Origin: Polyporus tsugae
Lineage: Eukaryota > Basidiomycota > Agaricomycetes > Polyporales > Polyporaceae
Reading direction: 5' to 3'
NCBI GenBank assembly: GCA_024305745.1
Contig: JAHRBS010000014.1
Span: forward strand, 317,501 to 381,500
DNA: 64,000 bases
Part shown: one piece after another, positions 1 through 11,363 of the stretch
How the letters are laid out: every line of letters starts with the position of its first letter
Numbering within the stretch: position 1 is the stretch's first letter
Made by a program: the position numbers and the translations under genes
The notes under the pieces: generated by a model
Told to the model about the DNA's origin: nothing
Database searches by the model: none
The model's input: the letters and a program-made list of their open reading frames with translations, nothing else

Positions 1-1238
1 CCGTACTAGGTAGTAGCTCAGCACTTGATGTCTGGACGTCCTTTAAGTCGACATCTTCATCAGCAGTCTCAGTCTCCTCCAAGTCAGGAATTGGGGTCCC
101 ATCCTTTTCCCACTTTGCATACTGGTCGATGTAGCTCAGTTGATTTCTGATATAACTGGCAACATAGAACTTGTGGTCAATGGCCAAGATCTAGTGTTAA
201 TAATTATCTTAGTCATATAAAGCCCCAGCTAGTATAAATTATTTTTCCCACCTGGTCTGCAACATTCTTGAAGTTTGTGCGTCGATATGCCATCTTGAGA
301 GGGCCATGGAGCTTCTTGCTTGTCTTTGTATTGTAGTTGCAAGAGACACCCTTGTTTTGAATATCATCAAAACCGTGGACATGAGTGTGCATCTTGGGGA
401 AGTTCCAGTTTTTGGTGCCCCCTGCCAGAGTTGCTACTTTATCATATTTCTTTAGAAAAATTAGTTCACTGAAGTGGCAAGATATTATGATATTGAACTT
501 GCCTTGATGTGCTTTTCAAGCTCTTTTTGACTAGCTTTGCCACTAGAAATCCTCTTGTCTATATGGACTTCCATGCTATAGTAGGTGTCTAACTCCAGAT
601 AGCTTCGAGTGGCTTGTAGTAGCTGATATCCAATGTTATCATTGTCTTTGGTTAAGACATTGTACACAATGAATATGCAGATCTATAAATAATATAAGAG
701 TTTGTGATATATAATGTGAGATGTGTTTAATACCTTGGACAAGTCCTCATGCTTTGAGCCATCAGTAAAGGCAACTGCCATAACCTGATCAAAGTGGTTG
801 AGGTCAGGCCAGCGAGGTATTTGAGCAGCTCTAAATACATATAGATTTAGTATTTTATTAATGAGATATATCAAATATCTTACTGTGCATCAACTTGTGC
901 TACCTCAGCTTGGGAGAGCTTTTCAATGTGCACTTTGAGCAATGGCCAGATATGATGTCCAAAGAGTCCTCCATGAAATGCATGTAGTCGATCAAACGAG
1001 AGAGCTTCATGAGGATCACTGTTGTCAAGCTCAAGGAAGGCATTCTGGAATAAATGTAAGCTATATTAGAAATATTGAAATAACATAAGTCCTTACCTCA
1101 ACATCGCGAAGACTCCAATTTTTCAAAATTTCCTCGGCATCTTTGACTGTTGAGGCTGCTCGTGACTCTGCCAAAAGCTGATGTGCCTTCTCTCCAGTAC
1201 ACTTCTCAAATAACTTCCAGATCATCTTGAGCTGATCC

Positions 1239-1243
1239 TTAGG
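1239..1243. repeat. Target site duplication, left copy (TTAGG)
   Basis: Five bases identical to 1723-1727, directly outside the TG end of the solo LTR. Within the Plavaka gene they code for part of the Leu-Val-Pro-Lys junction. Confidence 0.88.
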
Positions 1244-1722
1244 TGTTACCACCTTGTATGCCATCCTATCTTTTTCCCTTTGACGTTCCTATTTCGCTCT
1301 CGCCCCCGCATGACTCCTGGGTTCAACCCCATTGTACTCTTACTAGGTGCGTGATCACAACATCACGTGTTAGCTATTGTCCTTGGTCCGGACCATCCCG
1401 CACTATTGTTCTTCTCAAGTACAATAGGCCTCCCCCTCTCGATTACTCCTTTGTTCTCTGTTCACTGTAAGGACCAGTTACCTTGATTCCGCTATTGTTC
1501 CTGTTACCTATATAAGACGAGACCCCCATGTACGTTTCCCTAGTTTGACCTCTTAAATCCATTGAGGTTCTCACTCCCCACTGAACCCTTGAGCATCTGT
1601 CCCCTGGCCAGTCGCTACTCAGAACCTCTGACACAACGAACACTGCTTAACTCCCTTGTCATCCTCTGCCCACTTTGAGAGTGTGCATCTCTGACCTACA
1701 CACTGAGAACCTCGTCGTAACA
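1244..1722 (+). mobile_element. Solo LTR inserted in the Plavaka gene
   Basis: A 479 bp block starts TGTTAC and ends GTAACA, a perfect 6 bp inverted end pair of the TG..CA type. It is flanked on both sides by the same 5 bp, TTAGG (1239-1243 and 1723-1727). It contains a TATA box (TATATAAG, 1509-1516), consistent with an LTR promoter reading rightwards. Removing it restores the Plavaka reading frame (CLVP followed by KDQL). This is the signature of an LTR retrotransposon reduced to one LTR by recombination. The parent family (Gypsy or Copia) cannot be told from the LTR alone. Confidence 0.9.
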
Positions 1723-1727
1723 TTAGG
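1723..1727. repeat. Target site duplication, right copy (TTAGG)
   Basis: Five bases identical to 1239-1243, directly outside the CA end of the solo LTR. Confidence 0.88.
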
Positions 1728-3698
1728 CACCAAGCAGACTGGACAAGGAAAGAGGCCCATAGCACCATGAATAAGCGCCATTAGGCATCTAAATTTTAGA
1801 ATACATCAGTACTATTAAACTTATAGATGATCTAGTAAAATTCTTACTGCTCCTCATAGTCAGAAGATAAGATCACAATCCAGAAAAAGAGGTGTCGCAT
1901 AACCTCATCTCCACAAGCAAAGTGAATACCGAGTTTAGACAGCTTGGTAACAGGGAGCAATATAATGCGACTGCAGCCGTGATAGACGTCACACTTGTAG
2001 TTGACAAAGTTCTTGTCTCACCCCTCCTTTCCAGCCTTTTCTGGTATCTAAATAACTATGTGAGATGCTGCTTTGTGAATAAATATATCATACTCACATT
2101 AGGTAGCCATGCAATTATTCTACCACCACCAGGTCCATCACCATTGCGTATCTTAACAGGGAAGTTCCCTAGGTGAGCAATGACTGGATATGCCTTTTCC
2201 TTGCCAAAGGTTGAGAGCCTGCTCTTATCTGAGTAGAGGATCAAAGCAAGCAGCTTTGCCCCTGGAGGGATTTTTGACTACATGGGCAGAGTTAGATAGT
2301 TCATATAGTATAATACTATTACTGTGTATATACCTGCACCTTCCACCAATTTTTAGCAGTGTATGGTTCATCGTAGAACCGTTTCCACACTTTGCCATCA
2401 AACTTGAAGAGTTGCTGAGGATCAAAGGTCATTTGGCTACAAAAATAGCGGTCCCGCAGAATATCCTTGCAGTAGTTCAATATGTTGCGACATTGGAGTT
2501 GATGTTCCACCACCGTGTCCTTGTACGGGACGGAGACCATGTGCTTCTCAAACTAGTACATGTTTCAACCATATGCAAAGATAATAGCAAATAAAACTAA
2601 ACACGAACAGGAGCGACCTTGGTATGACATTCATGCCAAGCCCTCTGTATGTCCGCCTGCTTGGTGAATGTGAAGGTTTTCCCTGACCAAATACGATCCA
2701 CCAGCTGGAGAAGACGTGTGATCCGCTTCTTGTTGAGACCAGCCTCCTCAAGTAACTCTGCAAACTCAAACTCTAGAAGGGAGGCAAAGCCAGAGTGCCA
2801 TGGCCGAGGATCAGTGGGAGGTACAGGATCACAAGCACGACTACACATGAACTCCTTGAAGTGATAGATCTCATCAGGCAAGCCGCTGTTGGGGTGGTGC
2901 TTAACCTTGAAGTCGTCCAGCTGATAAGCAGTGTCTTCTCCTGAGGATGATGACACATTGTCAGTGGTGTTGACGACGGTCGGTGCAGCGACACCGGGTT
3001 CGATGGGTGGCAGTGTGAGTGGCATGGCGGAGTCAACGGATGATGGTGTGGGTGGGATAGGAAGGTTGCCAAGGTCGCCAAGTGATTGAGAGACCAACAT
3101 GGGCGACGCATGAGCAGATGAGTGCCCTGGCCACGCTGTGTCAGCAATGAAGCGCGTGGAAGGGAGTACAGCCATGCTCACCGTGATCAGACCGACTCCC
3201 ATCATCATTGTCCACCTGGATCACATCCTCGTCTTCATCCACCGAGGTGGAAGCCGCTTGCTCTGGGTCAACATCAGGAGGGGGCGCCGGGGGACCTTAT
3301 AGAACAGCAGTAATCAGCAAATGTGATGTGCATATGAGCAGCGTCACACACCTTCAAGCATGGCACATAGGAAGGAATAGACGAGATTCAGAGAGTATGC
3401 AATGGGATCAGCCAGCTGTTGATGCGCAGTAAATAGTGACCACCGACGTACCTTGATGCCTTCCTCTGGCCAGGTCGTGCTGCAGATCTCCAAGTGCCAA
3501 CTCCACTGTTTGCAAATAGCTCTTCTCATGTGTTGTGAGGCCCCGGGGGTGGAAAGGTTTGCCGCAATACCTGCAAGGTCGCACATCGTCGGCGGGGGTA
3601 TTAGTGCCTGGGTTGAGGTGGTGCGCGGACGTGCGGGCAGATGCCGACTTGCTCTTGCGAGCCACCTTCGACTTCTTCTTGGAGCGCTCGGGGACCAT

Positions 3699-4434
3699 AA
3701 TACTATAAACCAAACAATCAGTCCTTACACAGAGTGGATGAATACGATGGAGGGAATGCACCATACAAGACCGCAACCTGCTGGTGCGGTTCACAGTATT
3801 TACAACGAGGAGCCGAAGGACAGTTCAGCCCTCTAGATGGTTTGGTGGAATCAGCATCCACCACAATCAATGATTTTTGTTTGGAGTGCGACTTACCCTG
3901 TACACAGATATTGGCGGGTTTGCCGCTGGATGGGGTGGATGGAGGTGGGAGACAAGGAGCAGCTAGGAAATCGACGTTCAACGTCCGACGCTGGGAATGC
4001 ACACTAAATTCCCCACAATCAAAGATCTTATCAGTCTTCATTCATTCTAACCCACGCTTGTCAATTACAATCTCAGACTGTTTCTCACGAGCAGAACCGG
4101 CCCTTGAAAGCCGGTGGCTTGGCCTCGAAAGCGGTGGCTCCTTTTTGAAAGCCGGCGGCTCCCCCTTGAAACCGGGGAAATGAGCTCTTTCATAGTCCTT
4201 GGAATCGGCAGAATGACATTATGATTGCCGGGGTCCGGTTGCAAGGACCAGCCCGACATTACAAGGGTAAACATGATGATTACAAGTTCAACTGGTCGCT
4301 TGCATGTGCTCGCAAGACGAGCCAATGAGGTCAGGAGCCAATTACGGGCCGGTTGAAAGACGCTTACCAGGACCTGGGCTTGTAAGTGTCCTGGGAAATT
4401 TCCAACAGAGGACTTGAGCTTCAGGGACCTCCCT
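3699..4434. other. Plavaka upstream region with short direct repeats
   Basis: No gene is seen here. Between about 4098 and 4180 a motif of the form TTGAAAGCCGGTGGCT is repeated about four times with variation, and a related inverted copy (GGCCGGTTGAAAG) lies near 4350. Subterminal repeat clusters like this are known for CACTA-like elements and may be transposase binding sites. A CACTA/TAGTG terminus was not found, so the right end of the Plavaka element is not fixed. Confidence 0.4.
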
Positions 4435-4624
4435 AGGGGTGCTCAAATATTGTGCCCACTGGCCACTGGCTGCGTTAATGAGCAATTGATGGAGTGTGAT
4501 GGGCTAACTGACAATAACCGAGCAGAGACGTTGAGAGAAATATGTGAGGTCGGACCAGCGTGTATTTGTTTTTGTTTGAACTCTGCTAGCTGAGGTAACA
4601 GAGACTACCCAAAGCGGCAGGCAG
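4435..4624 (+). repeat. Left terminal inverted repeat of Harbinger-like element
   Basis: It matches the reverse complement of 8577-8766 without a length difference and with scattered substitutions (for example TTTTTGTTTG against TTTTCGTTTG). The inner limit is the shared string AAAGCGGCAGGCAG. Confidence 0.88.
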
Positions 4625-4730
4625 GCACTTACCAAATTTGCAGTTGGCGTCTGCACTTCAATGTTCAACTCTTTGGCGAGTCGCACACCTCTCACTGTGT
4701 AGCGGCAGGCAGCCAGGCTTGTGTGTTATC

Positions 4731-6840
4731 ATGGCGTAAGTGCGAGCTTCTGAGGAATTCCGGAACCGGCTGATTGGAGGCCCATTTCCCAGGCATCATC
4801 CTCAAGGAGAAGCACTCAGCAGATACGTGTACTCTCTGGCGGACCTGGAGGAGATGCAGGCAGCTTTCGACATGGCAAACTATGTGGAGAGCGCCAAACT
4901 CTTCAGTCTTGTGAGTCGCACATTTACATGGCCGGAAATATCATATATTCATACAAAAAAAAAGGTGGATGACACCCTCAATGCGCGCCAGGACCTGTGG
5001 CTGGCGCAGGCTCCTCGCTCAGGGCACCAGGCTGGTCTTTGTCTGTAAAACCACACTTTCAATGAGCTGAACATTGTTGTGGGCTGTTTAGGTTGACCCC
5101 GCTCTTCTTCAAGAGACCGCACTGGCCCACAGTCGTTCTGCCGCGGTCTATCCTTCAGCCTGGGATGGCCATCACGCCCGCTACATTGCACCTCCCCATT
5201 CAGCCCCACCTCCAGCTCATGCGCCTTCCTACTCTCATCTACCACCACATGCTCCTCGCTCCCATGCACCCGCTCACGTCACCCACCAGTCCATACCAGA
5301 CCACAGCTGGCAGCGCGCTCCTCCCGCCCTCGCAAATGGTGATCCGTCGGCTCTCCGAGTCGGTCGTACCATAGCTACTTTCAACCCCCATGCACCGGCC
5401 CAGCAGGCACCCCAGCAGGTACAGCACGCCCCCGGCATCCTTCCGGCAGTCATGGAATCAAACCAGAACATACATTGTTCACCTACCAGCTACCGCACCC
5501 CTTCTCAGCCTACTACCTCCTCGGCAACTACTCCATCAAAGCAAGCTAGAGCAGAGTCACGGTCAGATGACATAGGGAAACCGGATAACAAGGTCGCGAC
5601 ACCTCCGTCAAGGACGCGTGCAGCGCCGTCAAGGACGCGTGCAGCGCCGTCGGGGGTAGTATCGGGACAGAGGGAGGAAGCGGATAAGGAGAATGCTGGT
5701 GCATCTGATCCTGCTGGTGCAGCTCCGTTTCCGATGATAGGGTCGCTTGAAGGAGGGGATGAGGAGGGGGATGATGCCGATGATGAAGAGGTCGAGGAAG
5801 ATGCTGATCAGGAGGAGGAGTTGGGAGATCTCAAGGATAGCAATGTCGATGCAGAGGATGGCGAGGGTAGTGGTCCGGCGGGCGCACGGAGGGCGAAGTG
5901 GCTTCAGGCGGATCGGACTAAGCTATACGAGTATATCTTAGGCAGCGATGCTGATGATATTTTCATGCTGTTGCAAGTGAATCAAAAGTGTGTGTTTAAG
6001 AAGGTGAGTAGTTACTGAGACATCAGCTTTCAGTATGTACGGCTCAACATGTCATATGCTGTTGCAATCCTCACATTCTCCGGGGAGTACACCGCCACCA
6101 CTGCACAGAAGCACTTCGCACGAGCTCTGCAAATGTACCGGTGGATTGTGGCTGCGACAGGTACAACCGGGGGGGCTGGAGATGTTGACACTAACATGGA
6201 TCGCTCAGTTGCGATGCGTAAGTTCTCGTCACAATTGACAAAGGCACGGAAAGATGGTCGAAATGTTGGCAAGTTATCAGCGAAGATGTGGGAGCAGTGG
6301 TGAAGTGCAGGGTGGTTGGAGATGTTTTGACCTTGATATGTTCTTTGTGTTCTTTGCATATCATTGCGCATGAGATCTAGCTTCCATGTTTAGATACTCT
6401 GGAGATGCACGTATGGCCCGTGCCGTGGAACGTAACTCATCTACTCCAATTGCAGCTGGCAAGGCAACTCCTGCTAAAGCAAATGAACAACTGGATCCAT
6501 CACGTAAGTGTCGCATGCCAAAGTACTGGTGTTGTATGAAGTTGATGGCTCCGACTTGCAGAGAGCGTGACTGAACCTTGTCACCCAGGCACAAAGAGTA
6601 AGCCAGGTACCCCTCTTGGGGGCGAGAAGCTGCACAACATCCTTCAGCAAAAGATTTAGTCCAATATGGAAGACCGTCAGGTTCGACAGGCCGAGGCAGC
6701 AGAGCATCTCAAGATCAGCCGTGAGTGGCTCGAGCTGGAGAAAAATGCTCAGGTGAACCAGTTCTGGCTCGAGGTTTTGAAAGCCGCGGAGAACTCCAAC
6801 ATTTTGAACAATGATACGAAGGTCCAGATGAACGAGTGAG
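4731..6840 (+). pseudogene. Harbinger ORF1: Myb/SANT-like DNA-binding protein, one nonsense codon
   Basis: This is the accessory protein of PIF/Harbinger elements, which in studied members binds DNA and helps import the transposase into the nucleus. Exon 1 is only ATGGC (4731-4735) with a GTAAGT donor, and exon 2 starts at the CAG ending at 4792. Segments in order: an N-terminal coiled region (YVYSLADLEEMQAAFDMAN), a long Pro/Ala/His linker with a doubled 21 bp unit near 5607-5650, an acidic stretch (5755-5870), the SANT-like block (KWLQADRTKLYEYILG ... HFARALQMYRWIVAA, 5895-6160), and a charged C-terminal helix (VRQAEAAEHLKISREWLEL) ending at TGA 6838-6840. In the SANT block a TGA at 6301-6303 interrupts a frame that resumes as SAGWLEMF. 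CGA to TGA would explain it. A shared 30 nt intron near 6004 is short and uncertain. Confidence 0.75.
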
Positions 6841-6852
6841 TTCGGAGCCACT

Positions 6853-8507
6853 TCAAGTAGGGTTTACAGCACGTACAGGAGGGAATAGTTCATTAAATAT
6901 TGCCCAACGCTTCTGATACCCCTGTTCCTTGAGCCATGCCTCTGTTTCATGTTGTGGTACTCTGCTATTCTCTGTAATGGTCTCATAAATGGGAATTGTG
7001 TCACCATCCTGTTCCACAGGCATCTCCTCGCCATCGTGCGGTGGATCTCTTGGAACAAAGCTCTAGATATCTTCTGGCCTATCACCCCAATCAATGCAAA
7101 CATTGTGGAGGATCATCAGCGCCTCGATGATGTCGTTCAAGTCTTCTAGGTTTTCATGTGGTCCCATGTCCTTCAGGCATGGAAACCGCCCCTTCAATCG
7201 CCCAAAGGTGTGCTCGGAGGCAATGCGAACAGAGGATAGCCGCTTGTTGAAGTCCCGCATGCGCTGATGTTCCGTGTCTGACGTCGCGGCCGTGACCTTG
7301 GGTTCGCTGAATGGGCGCAGCACATAAGGAGACGAGGGATATCCTGCCCGGAACCAAGGTCATTGCAATGTCAAGTAGCGCACACGATGACCGGAGTGGC
7401 AACAACACACCTTTATCCACGAGAATATACTCATCATTAGGGAAGTAGGCGCATTGATTCTGCCAGACATGGGAATCTTTCCAAATTGTGACGTCTGGGA
7501 CAGATCCTGAATATCCGAGCTCATACAAGGTTATGCGTCCCTCATGATCACAGGTTGCCTGGATATTTGTCTATTGTACAGTCGTCAGTCACACAATCGA
7601 CACAATAATATAACCAATGTAATGACGGACACCCACAAACTTCTTCCGTGAAACATATGCATGACCGACATGTGCGGGCGGCTCAGTGAAGCGAATCAAT
7701 GAACCATCTCCACTTCCAATGCAATGACGAAACCCGGAGGCAGCATAGATCTCGGCCTTGATAACTGCCTTCCGATCTGGGGTCGGCCATCCAAGGTGGT
7801 GGTCACGAAGCAGCCGGAGGGCAGTGGTCACCCAGTGACAGTAGTTGAAAACTGAGCCGAAACCAATTGAGAGCTTCTTCATGGTCCAGAGCGTGTCTGA
7901 CCCACGGGTGCCATAGCAGACCAGGAATGCTCCGAGTTGATACTTGACATGCCGCTGAGGATGCAGATCTAGGTAACTCACAGTTAGATAACATGCTGGG
8001 AGCCTCGACAAATATATCACAAAGGAATTAGAGTTACCGGTGGTAGAAGTGAAGATCGGATTAGTTGCCAGTAGTGCCACAAGTCGATCAAATGTATCCT
8101 GTCCAACACTTGAGTGCATTCAGTGGTAGAGTCAATCGGGATGGAAGCAGTGTACTAGTAGGAAATACATACCGGAACATGTGCCGAAATTCACAATCGG
8201 GTGCGCGCAGACAACAGCTGAAGAAGTCTACAGACTTCGGGATCCCGTCGTATGGGCCTCTCGAACCAGGACCAGAGGAATAGAATGAATTGGCGATAGA
8301 GATCCAGTCGATAGCAGCAAGCTCGAGTAACTCGGAAAGGGTTGTTGCATCGGGCTCCTCGAAGTCGTCCTCATCGTACTCTTCAAGTTCGTTATCTGAT
8401 TCCCGGTGACTTGCGGGTTCTTCTTCGAGAATGAGAGAGCAGACCATATTTTGCAGCGCAGCATCAACATAGGTGTTGTAGTTTTGTTCTTTCGTCCGTC
8501 TCGGCAT
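6853..8507 (-). pseudogene. Harbinger DDE transposase (DDE_Tnp_4 type), premature stop
   Basis: The transposase would cut and rejoin the element ends. The start chosen is MPRRTKEQNYN at 8507 (another in-frame ATG lies at 8576). Exon 1 encodes an acidic N-terminus and a DNA-binding-type helix region up to CEFRHMFR. The next exons carry RLVALLATNPIF, QRHVKYQLGAFLVCYG, the first catalytic Asp in GSGDGSLIRF (about 7700), the second in GSVPDVTIWKDS (about 7490), and the Glu-bearing segment RIASEHTFGRLKGRFP (about 7200). The frame meets TAG at 7065-7063, just after DWGDRPEDI. It then continues open with family-like sequence (ETEAWLKEQGYQKRWAIF) to TGA at 6855-6853. The stop removes about 70 C-terminal residues and no GT..AG pair skips it. 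The gene ends 12 bp from the convergent partner. Confidence 0.82.
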
Positions 8508-8576
8508 GATTAAGAGGAGGAAAGTCTCAGGCAAATGCGCTTCGTCGAATGTGCGCTCGATTTCGGTGGGCACCAT

Positions 8577-8766
8577 CTGCCTGCCGCTTTGGGTAGTCTA
8601 TATTACCTCAGCTAGCGGAGTTCAAACGAAAACAAATACACGCTGGTGCGACCTCACATATTCCTCTCGACATCTCTGCTCGGTTATCGTCAGTTAGCCC
8701 ATCACACTCCATCAATTGCTCATTAACGCGGCCAGTGGCCAGTGGGCACAATATTTGAGCACCCCT
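8577..8766 (-). repeat. Right terminal inverted repeat of Harbinger-like element
   Basis: Inverted copy of 4435-4624 and the same length. The outermost bases read GAGCACCCCT on the plus strand and are followed by the CCT duplication. Confidence 0.88.
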
Positions 8767-8821
8767 CCTGATTTGCCTTCTCCCCTACATGATATCGGTT
8801 GCTGGATGGGATCGTTGGTTA
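8767..8821. other. Short spacer after the Harbinger element
   Basis: It begins with the CCT duplication. Nothing else is recognised. Confidence 0.5.
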
Positions 8822-10939
8822 CTATATCGGGGGAGGAGATGGAGATGGATGGGAGACTAACGGGTGTTGAGCTTGATTGAATATACATCGAGAGGAGACT
8901 CCGACTGGGTGCCTGCCGGACCCTTGCATCATAAAACATTCACCACACGACTGCAGGTAAGTACAAATGAGCATAAGTCGGAGACACGAAATTCGGGATT
9001 GAGACAACGAGATAATATCCGAGGTTCCGAACTGGTCTCGGAGTGCTCACCACGTTGAGTTTCAGTCCTCCATCCCAGGCGCATAGGTCCGCAATATCGG
9101 CTTTCTCCCAGCCGCTTCCTTGCACCGCCCACTGCTTGCAAATCTCCGCGTTGGGCGAAAGGTTCATACTTCGCCATAGGGCTCGAGTGGGTGAGGCGTC
9201 AAGGGGATTCAGGAGAGTCAGAGTCCGCAAGGGGGCACACCCCACCATCTCAAAATTCCCGGCCACGACGCTCTTGTACAGGGTAGATGAGAGGTTGAGT
9301 GGGTGGGAGGAATCGGAATACTTGATTGTTGGCCAGTAGGTGGTCTCGAGGAAAGGTGGTTCCAGTGTGCGGTCAGATCGCGTTGTGCTGCGTGACCCGT
9401 CGGCGGCAGATAGACCGTCCGCACCAGCCGGAAAGATGCCTTGTGACGTTTTACGAGCCGCTGCTCCCTCCAACACCTCGTGTTCCGATGACGTCTCCAG
9501 TATATTGGCATAGGCATTTAAGCCGTCCCGCTGTCGTTCGTACACCCGAGTATGATCGACGACTACCATCCCAACTAAGGCAAAATGTTAGCATCAGAAC
9601 TGTTGGCATCACTAGTTACGAACCTCCGCGTTCGTCAACATCGATGGTCGGTTTCATTTGCAGGAGGGCCGAGGGAACGTCCGTAGGAAAGGCGGAATCC
9701 TGCCGAACAGTGCGTCTCAATATTGGAATCATCGCTACGCCAGCGCAAGATGCATACCAGGAAAATGGCGTAAATATCCATGTCGGAGGCGATCGCGAGC
9801 GCAGCCGAAGAGTGCTGTCATACATGGTATCATGAGAGATAGGGATCGGAGGACAGCGTTGCCACCAACCTCGAGGATGTAGTCTAGGAGGACATTCACT
9901 GGATCATAACCCTTATATCAGAATGTTAGTTATGCGTACACATGTAATGACGTAGAAGTGATACCTTTCTAGGGACGAAATCAACATTGATCATTGGTGC
10001 CTCCCTGCCAGCGATCGCCTGAGGATCCCCTCCTCGGGGCTTGGGATGACCCCCGATGTGGTGGGGTCCCGATGCGGCAGCGATCGCAGCAATCTTCCAC
10101 ATCCGCCGTTTCACCTTATAATAGTGAATGAATAAACACTGGTCGGGATATTGAGCACCTCGGAGTCCATCGACCTTAGGGCCGTGGTGACTTTGGGTGT
10201 CGGCCCCAGGATCGAGGGGCGGGTGTGCGAGTTGGTTGATATCCGCCCCATAGAAAAGGTTCATCGCTTGTTCCTCCACCCACTCGCTGTTGTCATGTTG
10301 GCCTTGATACACTACCATAGCCCACTGTGTTGTCATCCTTGTACCTGAAATGAAAAGGATATCTTCATCACGAAGGGTAAGATTCCAACTGCTTGATGCG
10401 TTGGCAAACTCCAACCAGCGCTCGTGATGAGCGAGTATGTAGCGCGCGATCTGTCCCCTGCTCAAACACTCCTCGACGTGTATTGACTGCGTGGTGAGGG
10501 CGGCACCTTTCACCCTTTGCGACGGCTGACGGGTGATGGAGTTCGGGGGTCTGCTTAAAGGGTTCCTAGAGGAAAGATATGTCACCGTCAAGAGTTCATG
10601 CCAGAGATAGACCCACCAAGGATTCGCATGGTGTTCATGCATATTTGTGACTCGGAATCGATAGGGATCGTCTGTCAAGTCATGATGTTCTGTGACGCGA
10701 AGTAGACTTCGAGTTATAGGCTGAAAATCTCGTGGGACTCCTCTGACAAAGTGTGCAGCGTGGTCTTCTTCGCGCATCGAATTGAAGAGCGGACAGAACT
10801 TCCCTTCCTGAACCCAGCCCACGTCACCAAGTAATACTGCGCCTTCTTGCCCGAACGGATGCCATAGAGGATGGCCGAATCCAAGGGGAAAGAAGCATTC
10901 GAGGTAGACCTCCCAGTGACGCCAGGTTGTTTCATTCAT
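8822..10939 (-). CDS. Uncharacterised Agaricomycete protein family
   Basis: I recognise the pattern of a large, unnamed Agaricomycete family but know no function. The start is ATG at 10939. The N-terminal part contains HPLWHPFGQ, the block VLLGDVGWVQEGKFCPLFN, and RGVPRDFQPI. A likely 52 nt intron follows HEHHANP (near 10615). Then come EDILFISGTRMTTQWAMVVY, the segment GYDPVNVLLDYILE after an intron near 9940-9910, and a C-terminal block LEPPFLETTYWPTIKYSD ... CKQWAVQGSGWEKADIADL. The exon ending at 9051 has a clean GTGAGC donor. The last exon (8950-8822) is the least certain part. No signal peptide or membrane segment is evident. Family members often occur in many copies in mushroom genomes. 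The gene lies against the Harbinger right end. Confidence 0.6.
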
Positions 10940-11363
10940 TAAGCAGTGTTAGTGTTTGTGAAAGATATCAGCGTTGGCCGCAAGAACAACCGAGATTTTG
11001 CCAGGGACTCGGAGAGAGAGAGAAGTAATGACGGTGGCGAAGGTGGATTAGGCGCTTCGGCTTTCGGACGGCGCCAAATTCACTCGCAGAGCCTGTCTGC
11101 CCAGTGCCCAGTGCCCTCCGTCACGGTGCTCCTTGACGTTCAGGTATACATCCTCTATGGCTCTACCCCAATACCTTTGACTGATACATATCCCTGCGCA
11201 CTCAACGTGGCCTCTACTATCAGCCATCTCTGAATCAAATTCGGTGCCCGTTACAAGCGTATTAGTAGTACGAGACTCTCCGACAGTCGCGACCACACGG
11301 TATGCCCATGTTAGCCCATTGTTATTTTTGTTGCCCTTCATTCACTGAAGCTAAGGGGCAGTA
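10940..11363. other. Divergent intergenic region
   Basis: It separates the minus-strand gene above from the HET gene and should hold both promoters. No clear TATA box or repeat was recognised. Confidence 0.4.

Larger units (their letters stand above)
1..3698 (-). mobile_element. Plavaka-type transposase gene, interrupted, runs off left edge
   Basis: This is the gene of a Plavaka DNA transposon (CACTA/EnSpm-like group common in Agaricomycetes). The start codon is at 3698. The N-terminus has the family's short zinc-finger motif (CRYCGKPFHPRGLTTHEKS, near 3590-3540). The middle exon (about 3210-2600) includes LPDEIYHFKEFM and a Trp-rich segment. Later exons give FYDEPYTAKNWWKVQVYT, FPCPVCLVP, DSDPHEALSFDRLHAFHG-like residues near 1000, PRWPDLNHF with AFTDGSKHEDLS near 800, and KNWNFPKMHTHVHGFDD near 400. 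The order and motifs match the family as I know it. The reading frame is broken between CLVP and KDQL by a solo LTR at 1244-1722. The 3' part lies outside the window. The remaining junctions look spliceable, so the gene was probably intact before the LTR arrived. Host expression is unlikely now. Confidence 0.85.
4435..8766. mobile_element. Harbinger-like (PIF/ISL2EU-type) DNA transposon, 4.3 kb
   Basis: The element is bounded by 190 bp inverted repeats (4435-4624 and 8577-8766) that begin AGGGGTGCTCAAATATTG. A 3 bp direct repeat, CCT, lies immediately outside (4432-4434 and 8767-8769). Three-base target duplications are the rule for PIF/Harbinger elements. Inside are two convergent genes: a Myb/SANT-like protein on the plus strand (4731-6840) and a DDE transposase on the minus strand (6853-8507), the standard two-gene layout. 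Both genes appear to carry an in-frame stop, so this copy is probably non-autonomous now. It sits next to, not inside, the visible Plavaka coding region. Confidence 0.88.

Noticed and set aside
1368..1722. An alternative, shorter LTR starting TGTTAG at 1368
   Set aside because: It lacks a matching target duplication; the start at 1244 gives a perfect TTAGG duplication and restores the host reading frame.
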